A DNA stretch of 64,000 bases from Chitinibacter fontanus (GTDB lineage: Bacteria > Pseudomonadota > Gammaproteobacteria > Burkholderiales > Chitinibacteraceae): NCBI RefSeq assembly GCF_013423785.1, contig NZ_CP058952.1, positions 2,445,665-2,509,664 of the forward strand, read 5' to 3'. Each line of letters begins with the position of its first letter. The stretch's first letter is position 1. The notes below the pieces were generated by a model, which did no database searches, was not told where the DNA came from, and saw only the letters and a program-made list of their open reading frames with translations. Positions 25,442 through 34,591 of this stretch are shown here, piece by piece. The position numbers and the translations under genes were made by a program.

Positions 25442-26044
25442 ATGAACATCAAAGCGATATTTGCCGTGCTGCTGTTTGGCAGCATCAGCACCAACTGGGC
25501 GTGCGAAGAACATCAGCATACTGCCAGTGCGGCAGCGGCTGTCAGTGGCGAATCCTTGTTTCAACTGGCTGTGCCTTTAACCGATCAAAGCAATCAGCCA
25601 TTCAAGCTGGGGCAGGCGGGCAAGAAAGCGACACTCATTACGATGTTTTATGGCGATTGCAATATTTCCTGCCCCATCGTGTTGGAGAACGTCAAACGGA
25701 CGATTACACAACTACCTGCAGCGCAGCGCGGCGCAGTGCAGGCGGTGTTGGTGAGTCTGAATCCCGGTGTCGATAATGCGAAAAGCTTGGCTGCGCTAGC
25801 CCAAATGCACGAGATGGATGGCCGAGTGTATCGCCTTGTCGTCAGTGATAACGATTTCCACACCCGCCAGTTAGCCGCCACGCTGGGTGTGAAATATCGC
25901 CGCGGCGCCATGGGTGAAATTAACCACAACACCCGTTTTGTCGTGCTCGATCAGCAAGGGCAAGTACTGAGCGCCAGCGATACCTTGTCGGCTGAGCCAG
26001 ATTTGCGCTTACTTGCGAGTTTGCAAACACAGTTGGCGCATTGA
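25442..26044 (+). CDS. SCO1/SenC-family copper chaperone
   Basis: This 200-residue thioredoxin-fold protein has a signal-like N-terminus (MNIKAIFAVLLFGSISTNWA), the copper-binding motif CNISCP at about residues 74-79, and the conserved distal His in INHNTRFVVLD. SCO proteins deliver copper to membrane or periplasmic enzymes. Here the likely client is AniA, which needs four metal-site assemblies per trimer pair, although oxidase assembly is also possible. It is co-directional with aniA and nirV, 22 bases after nirV. Confidence 0.88.
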   Translation: MNIKAIFAVLLFGSISTNWACEEHQHTASAAAAVSGESLFQLAVPLTDQSNQPFKLGQAGKKATLITMFYGDCNISCPIVLENVKRTITQLPAAQRGAVQAVLVSLNPGVDNAKSLAALAQMHEMDGRVYRLVVSDNDFHTRQLAATLGVKYRRGAMGEINHNTRFVVLDQQGQVLSASDTLSAEPDLRLLASLQTQLAH

Positions 26045-26184
26045 GGGAAAGATTGAGTAGGTGCAGGCTTAGCAGGGACGCATGACGCTCCCACGTTTAC
26101 TGCGTCGGGATGTAGTGTGAATGAGTGCAGGGCTGATTGTTCGAGTGAGTAGTGCGCTTGTACCGATGGAATGGAGAATTTCAA

Positions 26185-27381
26185 ATGCAAAACCCCTTAA
26201 AAATATTAAGTAGTGCGCCGCATCGATTGGGGTTTAGTCTGGGCGCGCTATTACTACTGGGCAGCTTGTTGTTATGGGGGCTGGAATTATTAAGCCGGCA
26301 TGCCGCACAGCCGCTGGTGACAGTTATTCCGGCCATGTTCTGGCATGGCTATGTGATGGTGTATGGCTTTTTCCCCTTATTCATGTTGGGGTTTATTTAC
26401 ACAGCGGGCCCGCGTTGGTTGAGTGTGAATAGCCCGCGTTTATTGCACTATGCTATGGTCTTGCTGTGCTTCGCTGTCGGTTCGCTATTTTGCTTGGCTG
26501 GGCGCTGGAGTGTGCTGTTGATGGGAGCTGGCATTGGCTTGCATGTATTGGCGTGGAGTTGTGCTGCATTGATTTGGTGGCAAGCGATTTATAACAGTAA
26601 TGTGCTCGACAAAGCACACGCCCATTGTATCGGTGTGGCATTTAGCTTGGGCGCATTGGGTATGCTGGCGGCGTTGTATTGGTTGCTTGGGCAGCAGAAC
26701 AATGCTTGGTTATGGGCGATTGAGATAGGGGTTTGGGGTTTACTGCTTCCTGTGTTTTTAACCGTAAGCCATCGGATGATTCCATTTTTTAGCCAAAGTG
26801 TTCTTAGCGCTTATACGGCGTGGCGACCTTTATGGCTCTTGTATACCCTGGCTGGGTGTTGCTGGGTGGTCGCCATACTACGCTGCTTACATATCAATAC
26901 CTTTGTATTTAGTGTGGTATTGGCTGTGCTGCTGATTTACACCAGTTGGCGCTGGCAACTGGTGGCCGCTTGGTCGGTGAAGCTACTAGCGATGTTGCAT
27001 CTGGCCTTTGCATGGGCAGGCATCGGGATATTGTTGTGGGCGCTAAGCGATGGTATGCAATTGGTGGGGCAGGGGGGGCTGGGTTTTGCTCCTTTACATG
27101 CACTGACATTGGGCTTTTTTTGCACCATGCTGTTGGCCTTTGTGACCCGTGTAACCTTAGGCCACTCGGGTCGTCCCTTAGTGGCGGGTGGACTGGCTTG
27201 GTCCACATATTGGTTGATGCATGGTGTGGCCGCAGCGCGCGTACTCGGTGAGCTAATTCCAGCGTGGCAAAATGGTTTGTATCTTGCTGCCGCTTTGTTG
27301 GCTGTATTGGCTATCATCTTATGGGTGAAGGTATATTTACCGATGTATTGGCAGGCTAGGGTGGATGGGAATCATGGGTAA
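26185..27381 (+). CDS. nnrS: NnrS family membrane protein
   Basis: This 398-residue protein begins at ATG 26185 after TGGAGAATTTCAA and has about 12 membrane helices. NnrS signatures include PAMFWHGYVMVYGFFPLFMLGF, DKAHAHCIGVAF, VSHRMIPFF and TRVTLGHSGRPL. NnrS is a heme- and copper-containing membrane protein that protects against NO stress. It follows the SCO gene by 140 bases of apparently empty sequence and ends convergently, six bases from the HPP gene. Its position completes the NsrR-type gene set. Confidence 0.9.
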   Translation: MQNPLKILSSAPHRLGFSLGALLLLGSLLLWGLELLSRHAAQPLVTVIPAMFWHGYVMVYGFFPLFMLGFIYTAGPRWLSVNSPRLLHYAMVLLCFAVGSLFCLAGRWSVLLMGAGIGLHVLAWSCAALIWWQAIYNSNVLDKAHAHCIGVAFSLGALGMLAALYWLLGQQNNAWLWAIEIGVWGLLLPVFLTVSHRMIPFFSQSVLSAYTAWRPLWLLYTLAGCCWVVAILRCLHINTFVFSVVLAVLLIYTSWRWQLVAAWSVKLLAMLHLAFAWAGIGILLWALSDGMQLVGQGGLGFAPLHALTLGFFCTMLLAFVTRVTLGHSGRPLVAGGLAWSTYWLMHGVAAARVLGELIPAWQNGLYLAAALLAVLAIILWVKVYLPMYWQARVDGNHG

Positions 27382-27387
27382 ACGTAC

Positions 27388-28509
27388 TTAGACCTTGGTT
27401 CGCGTTTCTGCTTGGGTATGTTGAGCGCGAATCGCCCATTGGAACAAAGCTGCGACCATATCAGATTGAGTCATGATGCCGACTAAGCCAGATTGATCGA
27501 CAATCGGTAAATGGTGCAGTCCGCCATCAGAAAATAAAGGCACTAAATCAAGGATTGATTGCTCTGGTTGGGCCGTCGTTACAGCGGTGGTCATGAGCTC
27601 ACTCACTAATCGTTGTGCAGTGCTAGCAGCCCGAGGCTGACCTGTAAGAGGGTCAATCATTAAATCATGCAAAGTAATGATGCCAAGCAAAGCAGATTGG
27701 GCGTCAATGACGGGTAAGGCTTTGATGCGATGGGTCGATAATTTGTGCCAAGCCACGGCGCCAGTGTCTTGTGCGGAAATGGTAATGACATCCTGCGACA
27801 TAATGTCCCGACATCTTACTGTTTCAATCTGCTGCTTAAGCGCGTGTAGTTGCGCATCTCGTAACACTTGTTGCAGATCTTGCTGACTGATATCCAGCAG
27901 ATGGGGTTGTTGGGCGACGGCAAAAGTTACATCGCTAGCATCTAACTGCAGGCGCTGACTGGGTTCTGGGTCACGGGTGCGATGCGATGAGGTAGAAGCC
28001 GCAAAGTTTGGGTATCGTTTACCACTTAACTGACCGTAAGCGATAGCCAGTAATAATAAGACGATCGAATTAATTGCAACTGGTACCAGAACATACTCAA
28101 AACCTAGGCTACTGATAGCTGGCCCTCCAATTACCGCGGTAAGTGCAACTGCGCCGCCGGGTGGGTGCAGGCTGCGCGTGAGTAGCATTAGCGCGATTGC
28201 AATCGAAACAGCTAACGCCGATGCCAGCGCGATATTTCCAATTAGCTTCGCGCAGCACACCCCCACAAACGCGGATAGCAAATTGCCAATTAGCATTGAC
28301 CATGGTTGTGCTAGAGGGCTGGCTGGTGCAGCAAATAGCAAAACGGCAGAGGCGCCCATTGGTGCAATTAACCAATGCGGACGAATTCCCAATAAATATT
28401 GGCACGCCCATTCGGTAGCAAAAAGCCCAAGAAATGCACCCAGTACCCCGAGAGTAATATCTTTTTGATTTGATGCAGCAACCGCAGGAAGTAACGCTTT
28501 GAAATGCAT
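27388..28509 (-). CDS. HPP-family membrane protein with tandem CBS domains
   Basis: This 373-residue protein has a four-helix HPP transmembrane domain (about 20-165) containing the name-giving motif in RSLHPPGGAVALTAVIGG and PHWLIAPMGASAVLLFA. A linker and two CBS domains follow (about 235-295, RCRDIMSQDVITIS; and about 305-365, VSELMTTAVTTA ending QSDMVAAL). Plant and cyanobacterial HPP proteins transport nitrite, and CBS domains often sense adenine nucleotides. Within a nitrite-reduction cluster a nitrite import or efflux role is a reasonable inference. It is divergent from ccmA and convergent with nnrS. Confidence 0.85.
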   Translation of the reverse strand: MHFKALLPAVAASNQKDITLGVLGAFLGLFATEWACQYLLGIRPHWLIAPMGASAVLLFAAPASPLAQPWSMLIGNLLSAFVGVCCAKLIGNIALASALAVSIAIALMLLTRSLHPPGGAVALTAVIGGPAISSLGFEYVLVPVAINSIVLLLLAIAYGQLSGKRYPNFAASTSSHRTRDPEPSQRLQLDASDVTFAVAQQPHLLDISQQDLQQVLRDAQLHALKQQIETVRCRDIMSQDVITISAQDTGAVAWHKLSTHRIKALPVIDAQSALLGIITLHDLMIDPLTGQPRAASTAQRLVSELMTTAVTTAQPEQSILDLVPLFSDGGLHHLPIVDQSGLVGIMTQSDMVAALFQWAIRAQHTQAETRTKV

Positions 28510-28719
28510 GCAGAATTATTCTTAGTATGAAAAATAGAATTGCTGACTTGTCTAGCAGGCTAGTCAGTGCGTGACACATAAAATTGTGTCTGAAATGGGC
28601 GTTGATTGTATATATTTTGGTGGGTACTCATACTACCTCGAATGGGGTAGCCGTTAATACCCTAAAATATAATTACTAGATTCGATAAAATTTATCATCG
28701 GTAAAAAAGGATTTTCGTT

Positions 28720-29358
28720 TTGCTTGAGCTGCAACAGCTATCGATTGGTCGCGCTGGAAAAGCATTATTTATGCCGCTCACACTCGCTATTTCGCGTGGA
28801 TGCTGTTTGCATATTCAGGGGCCCAATGGCGTTGGCAAAACAACCTTAATCAAAACGCTGGCTGGTTTGCGCCCCATACAACAAGGTAGCGTGACATGGC
28901 TAGCTCGATCCCCTGCGGATTGGGGGGATGATTTTCGCGCCCAATTACACTACCTTGGGCATCGCGATGCGTTGAAGGATCAACTCAGCCCGCTGGAAAA
29001 CCTATTGCAGTATGCTCAGATGCATAATGTCATTTTGAGCGAGGAGCGTGCCCTAAATACTTTAGTGCGCGTAGGTTTAGAGTACTGCATCGATAGTCCG
29101 GTACGTCGGCTCTCACAAGGACAAAAACGGCGCGCGGCCTTGGCACGTTTTATGGCTTTTTCACGCCCTATCTGGCTAATGGATGAACCCTTAGTGGCGC
29201 TAGATGTGGCTGGCCAACACGAACTGGGCGATTGGATTGCAGAACATTTGCAACAAGGCGGCATTGCAGTGCTGAGCTCGCATCAAAATCTCCCCCGATC
29301 AATTGCAGATGCTCAGATTGTGACGCTAACCCCTTGTGTGGAGTCTGCATGGGTTTAG
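28720..29358 (+). CDS. ccmA: Heme exporter ATPase CcmA
   Basis: This 212-residue ABC ATPase has Walker A GPNGVGKTTL, signature LSQGQKRRAALARF and Walker B PIWLMDEPL. Translation starts at TTG 28720 behind AAAAAAGGA. CcmA works with CcmB, CcmC and CcmD to release heme-loaded CcmE for cytochrome c maturation. It is the first gene of an uninterrupted ccmABCDEFGHI operon whose genes mostly overlap by a few bases; the stop lies ten bases inside ccmB. Confidence 0.95.
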   Translation: MLELQQLSIGRAGKALFMPLTLAISRGCCLHIQGPNGVGKTTLIKTLAGLRPIQQGSVTWLARSPADWGDDFRAQLHYLGHRDALKDQLSPLENLLQYAQMHNVILSEERALNTLVRVGLEYCIDSPVRRLSQGQKRRAALARFMAFSRPIWLMDEPLVALDVAGQHELGDWIAEHLQQGGIAVLSSHQNLPRSIADAQIVTLTPCVESAWV

Positions 29359-30023
29359 TGCGTTTTTTTTGTAGCATTGTCGCGCGTGATTTATTGCTGT
29401 CATGGCGCCAGCGCGGTGATGTGCTGGTGGGCTTAATGTTTTTTGCCCTCGTTGCTACCCTTTTTCCACTTGCCGTCGGGCCTGAGCCAGCAGGCTTACT
29501 AAGAATCGGCCCCGGTGTACTGTGGGTTGCCGCCTTATTGGCCAATTTATTGGCACTGCCGCGATTGTTTCATGGCGATTGGCAAGACGGATCGCTTGAA
29601 TTATTACTACTCACCCCATTCCCTAGTGGCGTCATGGTGGCTGGAAAAATGATGGCGCATTGGCTCTCCACCAGCATTCCACTGGCGCTGGCCGCACCGC
29701 TGCTGGGGATTCAATATGGTCTGCCGAGCGAGCAATGGCTAATGCTGTTGGCGAGTTTGCTGGTCGGCACCCCGATTATTACCACGCTGGGCGGCGTGGG
29801 CGCGGCACTGACTTTGGGCCTACGCCAAGGCGAAGTGTTGTTGGCTTTATTGGTGTTGCCATTGCTGGCGCCGGTGTTGATTTTTGGTAGCGGCGCGGTC
29901 GCTGCGGTGGCGGCGGGGCAGTCAGGCATGGCCGAATTGTCGCTGCTCGCGGCATTGGCGTGCGCGGCGATTTTCTTGGCGCCATGGCTGGCAGCGCAGG
30001 CCCTGCGACTCGCGATTGAATAG
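29349..30023 (+). CDS. ccmB: Heme exporter membrane subunit CcmB
   Basis: This 224-residue protein starts MGLVRFFCSIVARDLLLSWR at ATG 29349, overlapping ccmA by ten bases; the longer frame from 29232 is an artefact of the overlap. It has six hydrophobic segments and the CcmB features FHGDWQDGSLELLLLTPFP and LGIQYGLP. It forms the membrane part of the CcmAB transporter. The next gene begins on the base after its stop. Confidence 0.93.
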   Translation: MGLVRFFCSIVARDLLLSWRQRGDVLVGLMFFALVATLFPLAVGPEPAGLLRIGPGVLWVAALLANLLALPRLFHGDWQDGSLELLLLTPFPSGVMVAGKMMAHWLSTSIPLALAAPLLGIQYGLPSEQWLMLLASLLVGTPIITTLGGVGAALTLGLRQGEVLLALLVLPLLAPVLIFGSGAVAAVAAGQSGMAELSLLAALACAAIFLAPWLAAQALRLAIE

Positions 30024-30806
30024 ATGAGAGATATGGATAAGCAAACGCCTTCTTCACGCTGGCATTTATTTCACTTTGCCGCTCCGAGCACGTTTTACCC
30101 GCTGGCGGGCAAGGCGATACCTTGGTTCACCGGCTTGGCAGCACTGCTGGCACTGATAGGCTTGTGGCTTGGCATGGCCGTCGCGCCGGGCGACGCGCAG
30201 CAAGGCGAAGGCTACCGGATTATCTTTTTGCACGTACCGACAAGCTGGATGGCGATGTTTATTTACATCGTGATGGCGTTCTGGTCGGTGATCCATATCG
30301 TATGGAAAACGCGGCTGTCGGCGCTGATGGCGCAGGCACTCGCCCCCACTGGCGCGTGGATGGCGCTGATGTCCTTGGTGACGGGCGCGCTGTGGGGCAA
30401 GCCAATGTGGGGCACATGGTGGGTGTGGGACGCGCGGCTCACGTCGATGTTGCTGCTGTTCTTTTTGTATCTGGGTTTTATCGCCTTAACGCGCAGCATT
30501 GACGACCCTGAGCGCAGCGACCAAGCCGGATCAATTTTGGCGCTGGTGGGCGTGTTTAATGTGCCGGTGATTTATTTCTCGGTGTACTGGTGGAATACGC
30601 TGCACCAAGGCGCGTCGGTCTCGACCAAGGGCAGCAGCATGGCGGCGATGATGCTGCTCGCGATGTTGCTGATGAGTTTGGCGGCGTGGATGTATTCGAT
30701 TGCCACCTGCTTGCGCCGCGTTCGCCTGCTGATTTTGCAGCGCGAATCAACAAATCGCTGGGTGCAAGAATTACCCGAAATTGCCAACACAATAAAGGCT
30801 GAATAA
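30024..30806 (+). CDS. ccmC: Heme delivery protein CcmC
   Basis: This 260-residue protein with six membrane helices carries the tryptophan-rich heme motif WGTWWVWDARLTSML (about residues 131-145) and flanking His residues (FLHVPTSW and NTLHQG). CcmC loads heme onto CcmE. The stop codon shares its last base with the ccmD start. ATG 30024 or the internal ATG 30033 could be used; the first directly follows the ccmB stop. Confidence 0.95.
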   Translation: MRDMDKQTPSSRWHLFHFAAPSTFYPLAGKAIPWFTGLAALLALIGLWLGMAVAPGDAQQGEGYRIIFLHVPTSWMAMFIYIVMAFWSVIHIVWKTRLSALMAQALAPTGAWMALMSLVTGALWGKPMWGTWWVWDARLTSMLLLFFLYLGFIALTRSIDDPERSDQAGSILALVGVFNVPVIYFSVYWWNTLHQGASVSTKGSSMAAMMLLAMLLMSLAAWMYSIATCLRRVRLLILQRESTNRWVQELPEIANTIKAE

Positions 30807-31015
30807 TGGATTGGGGACTGTATTGGAATAGTTGGGCCGAGTTTTTTGCGATGGGTGGCTACGGGGTATATGTCTGGTGGTCATTTATTGTGTGTGCCAT
30901 CGGCTTATGCCTTGAAGGGGTATTGCTGCACCAAGCGCGCGCAAAAACCATCGCCCAAATTCGCCGCGCGCACATGCTGAGCAAAATGCGCGCCGAGCAA
31001 GGAGCCGCCCAATGA
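30806..31015 (+). CDS. ccmD: Heme exporter protein CcmD
   Basis: This 69-residue membrane protein has one helix (about 20-45) and a charged C-terminal segment. Sequence WAEFFAMGGYGVYVWWSF is typical of CcmD, which stabilises the CcmABC-CcmE complex. It overlaps both neighbours (TAATG with ccmC, ATGA with ccmE). Confidence 0.92.
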   Translation: MDWGLYWNSWAEFFAMGGYGVYVWWSFIVCAIGLCLEGVLLHQARAKTIAQIRRAHMLSKMRAEQGAAQ

Positions 31016-31461
31016 CGCCGCGCCGTAAACGGATGCTGTGGGTCGGCGGTGCGCTGCTGACTTTGGCTTTGGTAACTTTCTTTGTTGTGAACGCGTTTCG
31101 TGAAAATCTGGTGTTTTTCTACAGCCCAACGCAGATTATTGCTGGTGAAGCGCCACAAGGGCGCGCGTTTCGCATCGGTGGCATGGTCGCTGCCAATTCC
31201 TTGCTGCGCGAAAGTGACGGGGTCACGATGCAATTTGCTGTAACCGACACCGACAAAACCATTACGGTGAAATACAAAGGCCTGCTGCCCGATTTATTCA
31301 AAGAAGGCAAAGGCGTCGTTGCGCAAGGTAGTTGGGATGGCGCGGTGTTTACTGCGACCGAAGTCTTGGCCAAGCACGACGAAAACTATATGCCGCCTGA
31401 GGCGCAAGAAGCGGTCAACAAGGCGCACCAGCGTGCCGCCGAGAAGAAGGCTGCGCAGTAG
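31012..31461 (+). CDS. ccmE: Periplasmic heme chaperone CcmE
   Basis: This 149-residue protein has one N-terminal membrane anchor and an OB-fold domain ending in LAKHDENYMPPE, whose His (about residue 122) binds heme covalently in CcmE and is followed by the conserved Tyr. A Lys/Ala-rich tail follows. It hands heme to the CcmFH ligation complex. The start overlaps the ccmD stop by four bases. The 84-base gap before ccmF is the only sizeable spacer in the operon. Confidence 0.95.
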   Translation: MTPRRKRMLWVGGALLTLALVTFFVVNAFRENLVFFYSPTQIIAGEAPQGRAFRIGGMVAANSLLRESDGVTMQFAVTDTDKTITVKYKGLLPDLFKEGKGVVAQGSWDGAVFTATEVLAKHDENYMPPEAQEAVNKAHQRAAEKKAAQ

Positions 31462-31545
31462 TCGCAGGCGAATATATTCAGCAAGCACGGGAGCAAACCC
31501 CTCGCTTGCGATCAAGGAAGTAAAGATGAATAGCAAGGGTCAGTC

Positions 31546-33573
31546 ATGATTGGTGAACTGGGTTTATTTAGTTTAATTTTATCGACGCTAGTGGCCTTGA
31601 TCATGGGCGCGAGCGGCATTATCGGCGGGCTGATCGGGCAAAATGGGCGCAATCAGGCGCTGATGCGCATCACCCGTCCCGCTGCGGTGTTGCAACTGGC
31701 CTTGCTGACGACTTCGTTTGCGCTGCTCTCCGTCGCGTTTTTACAAAACGACTTCTCGCTGCTGTATGTCGCCAAGCAATCGAATCGCCTGCTGCCCGAT
31801 ATTTATAAATTCGCCGCCGTGTGGGGCGGGCACGAAGGCTCGCTACTGCTGTGGTTGTGGATGCTGGCTGGCTGGAGCGCTGCGGTTGCATTAATTGGGC
31901 GTAGTTTGCCATTAACAATCCGCGCCTTGGTGCTTGGCGTACTGGGTTTGGTTTCGCTCGGGTTGCATCTATTTGTGATTTTGACCTCCAGCCCGTTCGA
32001 GCGCCTGTTGCCCGCGGCCTTAGAGGGCAAGGATCTGAATCCTTTGCTGCAAGATCCGGGCCTCGTGTTTCACCCGCCGCTGCTGTATATGGGTTACGTC
32101 GGCTTTTCGGTCGCGTTTGCTTTTGCCGTTGCCGCCTTGCTCACTGGGCGACTCGATGCTGCGTGGGCGCGCTGGTCTCGCCCGTGGACTGCCGCCGCGT
32201 GGGTTTCGCTAACACTGGGAATTATGCTCGGTAGCGCGTGGGCGTATTACGAGCTGGGTTGGGGCGGCTGGTGGTTTTGGGATCCGGTCGAAAACGCGTC
32301 ATTTATGCCGTGGCTGGCGGGAACTGCGCTGATTCACTCGCTGGCGGTGGCCGAAAAACGCAATGCGTTTAAGCACTGGACGGTGTTGTTGGCAATTGCG
32401 ACGTTCTCACTCTCATTACTAGGTACCTTCTTGGTTCGCTCAGGCGTGTTGACGTCGGTCCATGCCTTTGCCACCGATCCAACACGCGGGATGTTTATTC
32501 TGATTTTGCTCAGCATCGTGATCGGCACCTCGCTGGCGCTGTACGCGTGGCGCGCCCGACTGATGGATGGTGGCTTCGCGATGGAAGGCGGTGGTGCGTT
32601 CACATGGTGTTCGCGCGAAATGCTGCTGCTATTGAATAATGTGCTGTTTACCGTCGCCTGCGCGACGGTGATGCTCGGCACTTTATATCCGCTGCTGATC
32701 GACGCACTCGGCATGGGCAAACTATCGGTTGGCCCGCCGTACTTTAACTCGGTATTTGTACCGCTGATGTTGCCGATGCTGATCTTGATCGGGATGGCCG
32801 GCACGATGCGCTGGAAACAACACGCGCCACATGACATCTTCGCCAGCCTGCGCTGGCCTGCCGTGGCCTCGATTGGTTTTGGGATTGCTTCGCCGTTCTT
32901 GTGGAGTAATCAATGGCGTTGGGGCGTTGCGCTCGCGCTGGGTATTGCGTTCTGGGTAGCTTTAACAGCGCTGCTCGATTGGTTGGGGCGGATTCGTTTG
33001 AATCTGCGCAAAGGCCAATCGCTGTGGGCAGCATTTTGGGCCTTGCCTGCGGCGTTTAGCGGCATGCATCTGGCGCATTTGGGCGTCGCGGTCTTTGTCG
33101 CTGGCGTCACGGTCGTGTCGAGCTATGAGCATGAGTTTGACGTGAAAATGGTGCATGGCCAAAGCCTCGCTGTGGCCGATTACCAGATTCGTTTTGACGG
33201 CATCACCCCCGAGCGCCAAGCCAATTACGCCGCGCTCAAAGGCACGCTAACGCTGCTGAAAAATGGCGCAGAAGTTAAAGTGCTGCGCCCAGAAAAACGC
33301 CAGTATTTCTCTAGCGCGATGCCAATGACCGAAGCAGCGATTCACCATACGACCACGTACGATGTTTACGTCTCGCTCGGCGAGCCGCTCGACGCCAATC
33401 CGTTTACCGGCGCATGGGTGATCCGCGCGCATTACAAACCGCTGGTGGGCTGGATTTGGTACGGATGCATCTTAATGGCGCTGGGTGGCGTGTTGGCGCT
33501 GTCGGATCGTCGCTATCGTCTGTCACGCTGGGGCAAAAAGACTACCGCCAGCACCGCGGAGGGCGCGCAATGA
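31546..33573 (+). CDS. ccmF: Cytochrome c heme lyase subunit CcmF
   Basis: This 675-residue protein has about 15 membrane helices. The heme-handling tryptophan-rich motif GGWWFWDPVENASFMPW is at about 240-256, and conserved His regions include FHPPLLYMGYVGF and LIHSLAVAEKRNAF. It ligates heme to apocytochrome CXXCH motifs with CcmH. GTCATG with upstream AGCAAGGGT gives the start. Clients in the window include NapB, NapC and the AniA-linked cytochrome. Its stop overlaps ccmG (ATGA). Confidence 0.95.
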   Translation: MIGELGLFSLILSTLVALIMGASGIIGGLIGQNGRNQALMRITRPAAVLQLALLTTSFALLSVAFLQNDFSLLYVAKQSNRLLPDIYKFAAVWGGHEGSLLLWLWMLAGWSAAVALIGRSLPLTIRALVLGVLGLVSLGLHLFVILTSSPFERLLPAALEGKDLNPLLQDPGLVFHPPLLYMGYVGFSVAFAFAVAALLTGRLDAAWARWSRPWTAAAWVSLTLGIMLGSAWAYYELGWGGWWFWDPVENASFMPWLAGTALIHSLAVAEKRNAFKHWTVLLAIATFSLSLLGTFLVRSGVLTSVHAFATDPTRGMFILILLSIVIGTSLALYAWRARLMDGGFAMEGGGAFTWCSREMLLLLNNVLFTVACATVMLGTLYPLLIDALGMGKLSVGPPYFNSVFVPLMLPMLILIGMAGTMRWKQHAPHDIFASLRWPAVASIGFGIASPFLWSNQWRWGVALALGIAFWVALTALLDWLGRIRLNLRKGQSLWAAFWALPAAFSGMHLAHLGVAVFVAGVTVVSSYEHEFDVKMVHGQSLAVADYQIRFDGITPERQANYAALKGTLTLLKNGAEVKVLRPEKRQYFSSAMPMTEAAIHHTTTYDVYVSLGEPLDANPFTGAWVIRAHYKPLVGWIWYGCILMALGGVLALSDRRYRLSRWGKKTTASTAEGAQ

Positions 33574-34100
33574 AACGCTTTGTACCGCTGATTATTTTCG
33601 TCGCGCTCGCCGCCTTGCTCTCGTATGGTTTGCGCTTAAACCCGCGCGATATTCCATCGCCGCTGATTGGTAAGCCTGCGCCGGTATTTACGCTTGATCG
33701 CCTCGATAACTCTGGGCAGTTTTCGACTGCCTCGCTCAACGGTCAGCCTTGGGTGCTAAACGTTTGGGCTTCGTGGTGCACCGCCTGCGTGGTTGAGCAT
33801 CCGGTACTGAATGCGTGGAAAGACAAACTCGGCGCGCCGCTGGTCGGCTTGGCGTACAAAGACGCCGATGACGATGCCAAAAAATGGCTCGCGGGTCGCG
33901 GCAACCCGTATTCGCAAGTGCTGGCCGATCGCGACGGCCGCGTTGGGATCGACTTTGGCGTGTACGGTGTGCCAGAAACCTTTGTTATTGACGGCAAAGG
34001 CATTATTCGCCTCAAACACACCGGCCCAGTGACGGATGAAGTGTTCAAAGACAAAATCATACCCGCCTTGCAATCGGCGCGGGTAGCGGGGGCGCAATGA
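33570..34100 (+). CDS. ccmG: Thiol:disulfide interchange protein CcmG/DsbE
   Basis: This 176-residue membrane-anchored thioredoxin-like protein begins MKRFVPLIIFVALAALLSYG at 33570; the longer frame from 33414 lies inside ccmF. The active site WCTAC is at about residues 69-73 and the cis-Pro region is GVPETFVID. It reduces apocytochrome cysteines before heme attachment. It overlaps ccmF and ccmH by four bases each. Confidence 0.93.
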   Translation: MKRFVPLIIFVALAALLSYGLRLNPRDIPSPLIGKPAPVFTLDRLDNSGQFSTASLNGQPWVLNVWASWCTACVVEHPVLNAWKDKLGAPLVGLAYKDADDDAKKWLAGRGNPYSQVLADRDGRVGIDFGVYGVPETFVIDGKGIIRLKHTGPVTDEVFKDKIIPALQSARVAGAQ

Positions 34101-34591
34101 TGAGCGTATTCAAACTACTGGCCGTGATGGGGTTGCTGCTGATGAGTTTGCACGCCAATACGGCTGCTTCAGCCTCCGCCGAATCTGCTCTGAGTAATAC
34201 ATTGAGTGACGAAGCAGTCGAAGAGCGGCTGATGTTGCTGTCGAGCGAATTGCGCTGTCTGGTGTGCCAAAACGAAAGCCTCGCCAGCTCGCGCGCGCCG
34301 CTGGCCGAAGACTTGCGCCGCGAAGTGCGCGAGCAAATTCGCAGCGGCAAAAGTAATCCGCAAATCGTCAGCTACCTGACCGATCGCTACGGCGATTTCG
34401 TCACCTACCGTCCGCCATGGTCGGGCAAAACCTTGTTGCTGTGGCTAGGCCCGCTAGCCTTATTGATACTGGCGGTGGGTATGTTTATGCGGGGCATATT
34501 GAGAAAAACACCCAAAGCAATACCTATTGCAGAGCCTGATGCCGCCGAGCTAGCCCAATTGCGCCGAGAATTTAGCGAGAATGAATCATGA
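34097..34591 (+). CDS. ccmH: Cytochrome c maturation protein CcmH
   Basis: This 164-residue protein has a signal peptide, the redox motif LRCLVCQNESLASSRAPLA (Cys near residues 53 and 56), the conserved DRYGDFVTYRPP segment and one C-terminal membrane helix (about 115-135). It keeps apocytochrome thiols reduced in the CcmFHI complex. It starts at 34097, overlapping ccmG, and ends four bases into ccmI. Confidence 0.93.
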   Translation: MMSVFKLLAVMGLLLMSLHANTAASASAESALSNTLSDEAVEERLMLLSSELRCLVCQNESLASSRAPLAEDLRREVREQIRSGKSNPQIVSYLTDRYGDFVTYRPPWSGKTLLLWLGPLALLILAVGMFMRGILRKTPKAIPIAEPDAAELAQLRREFSENES

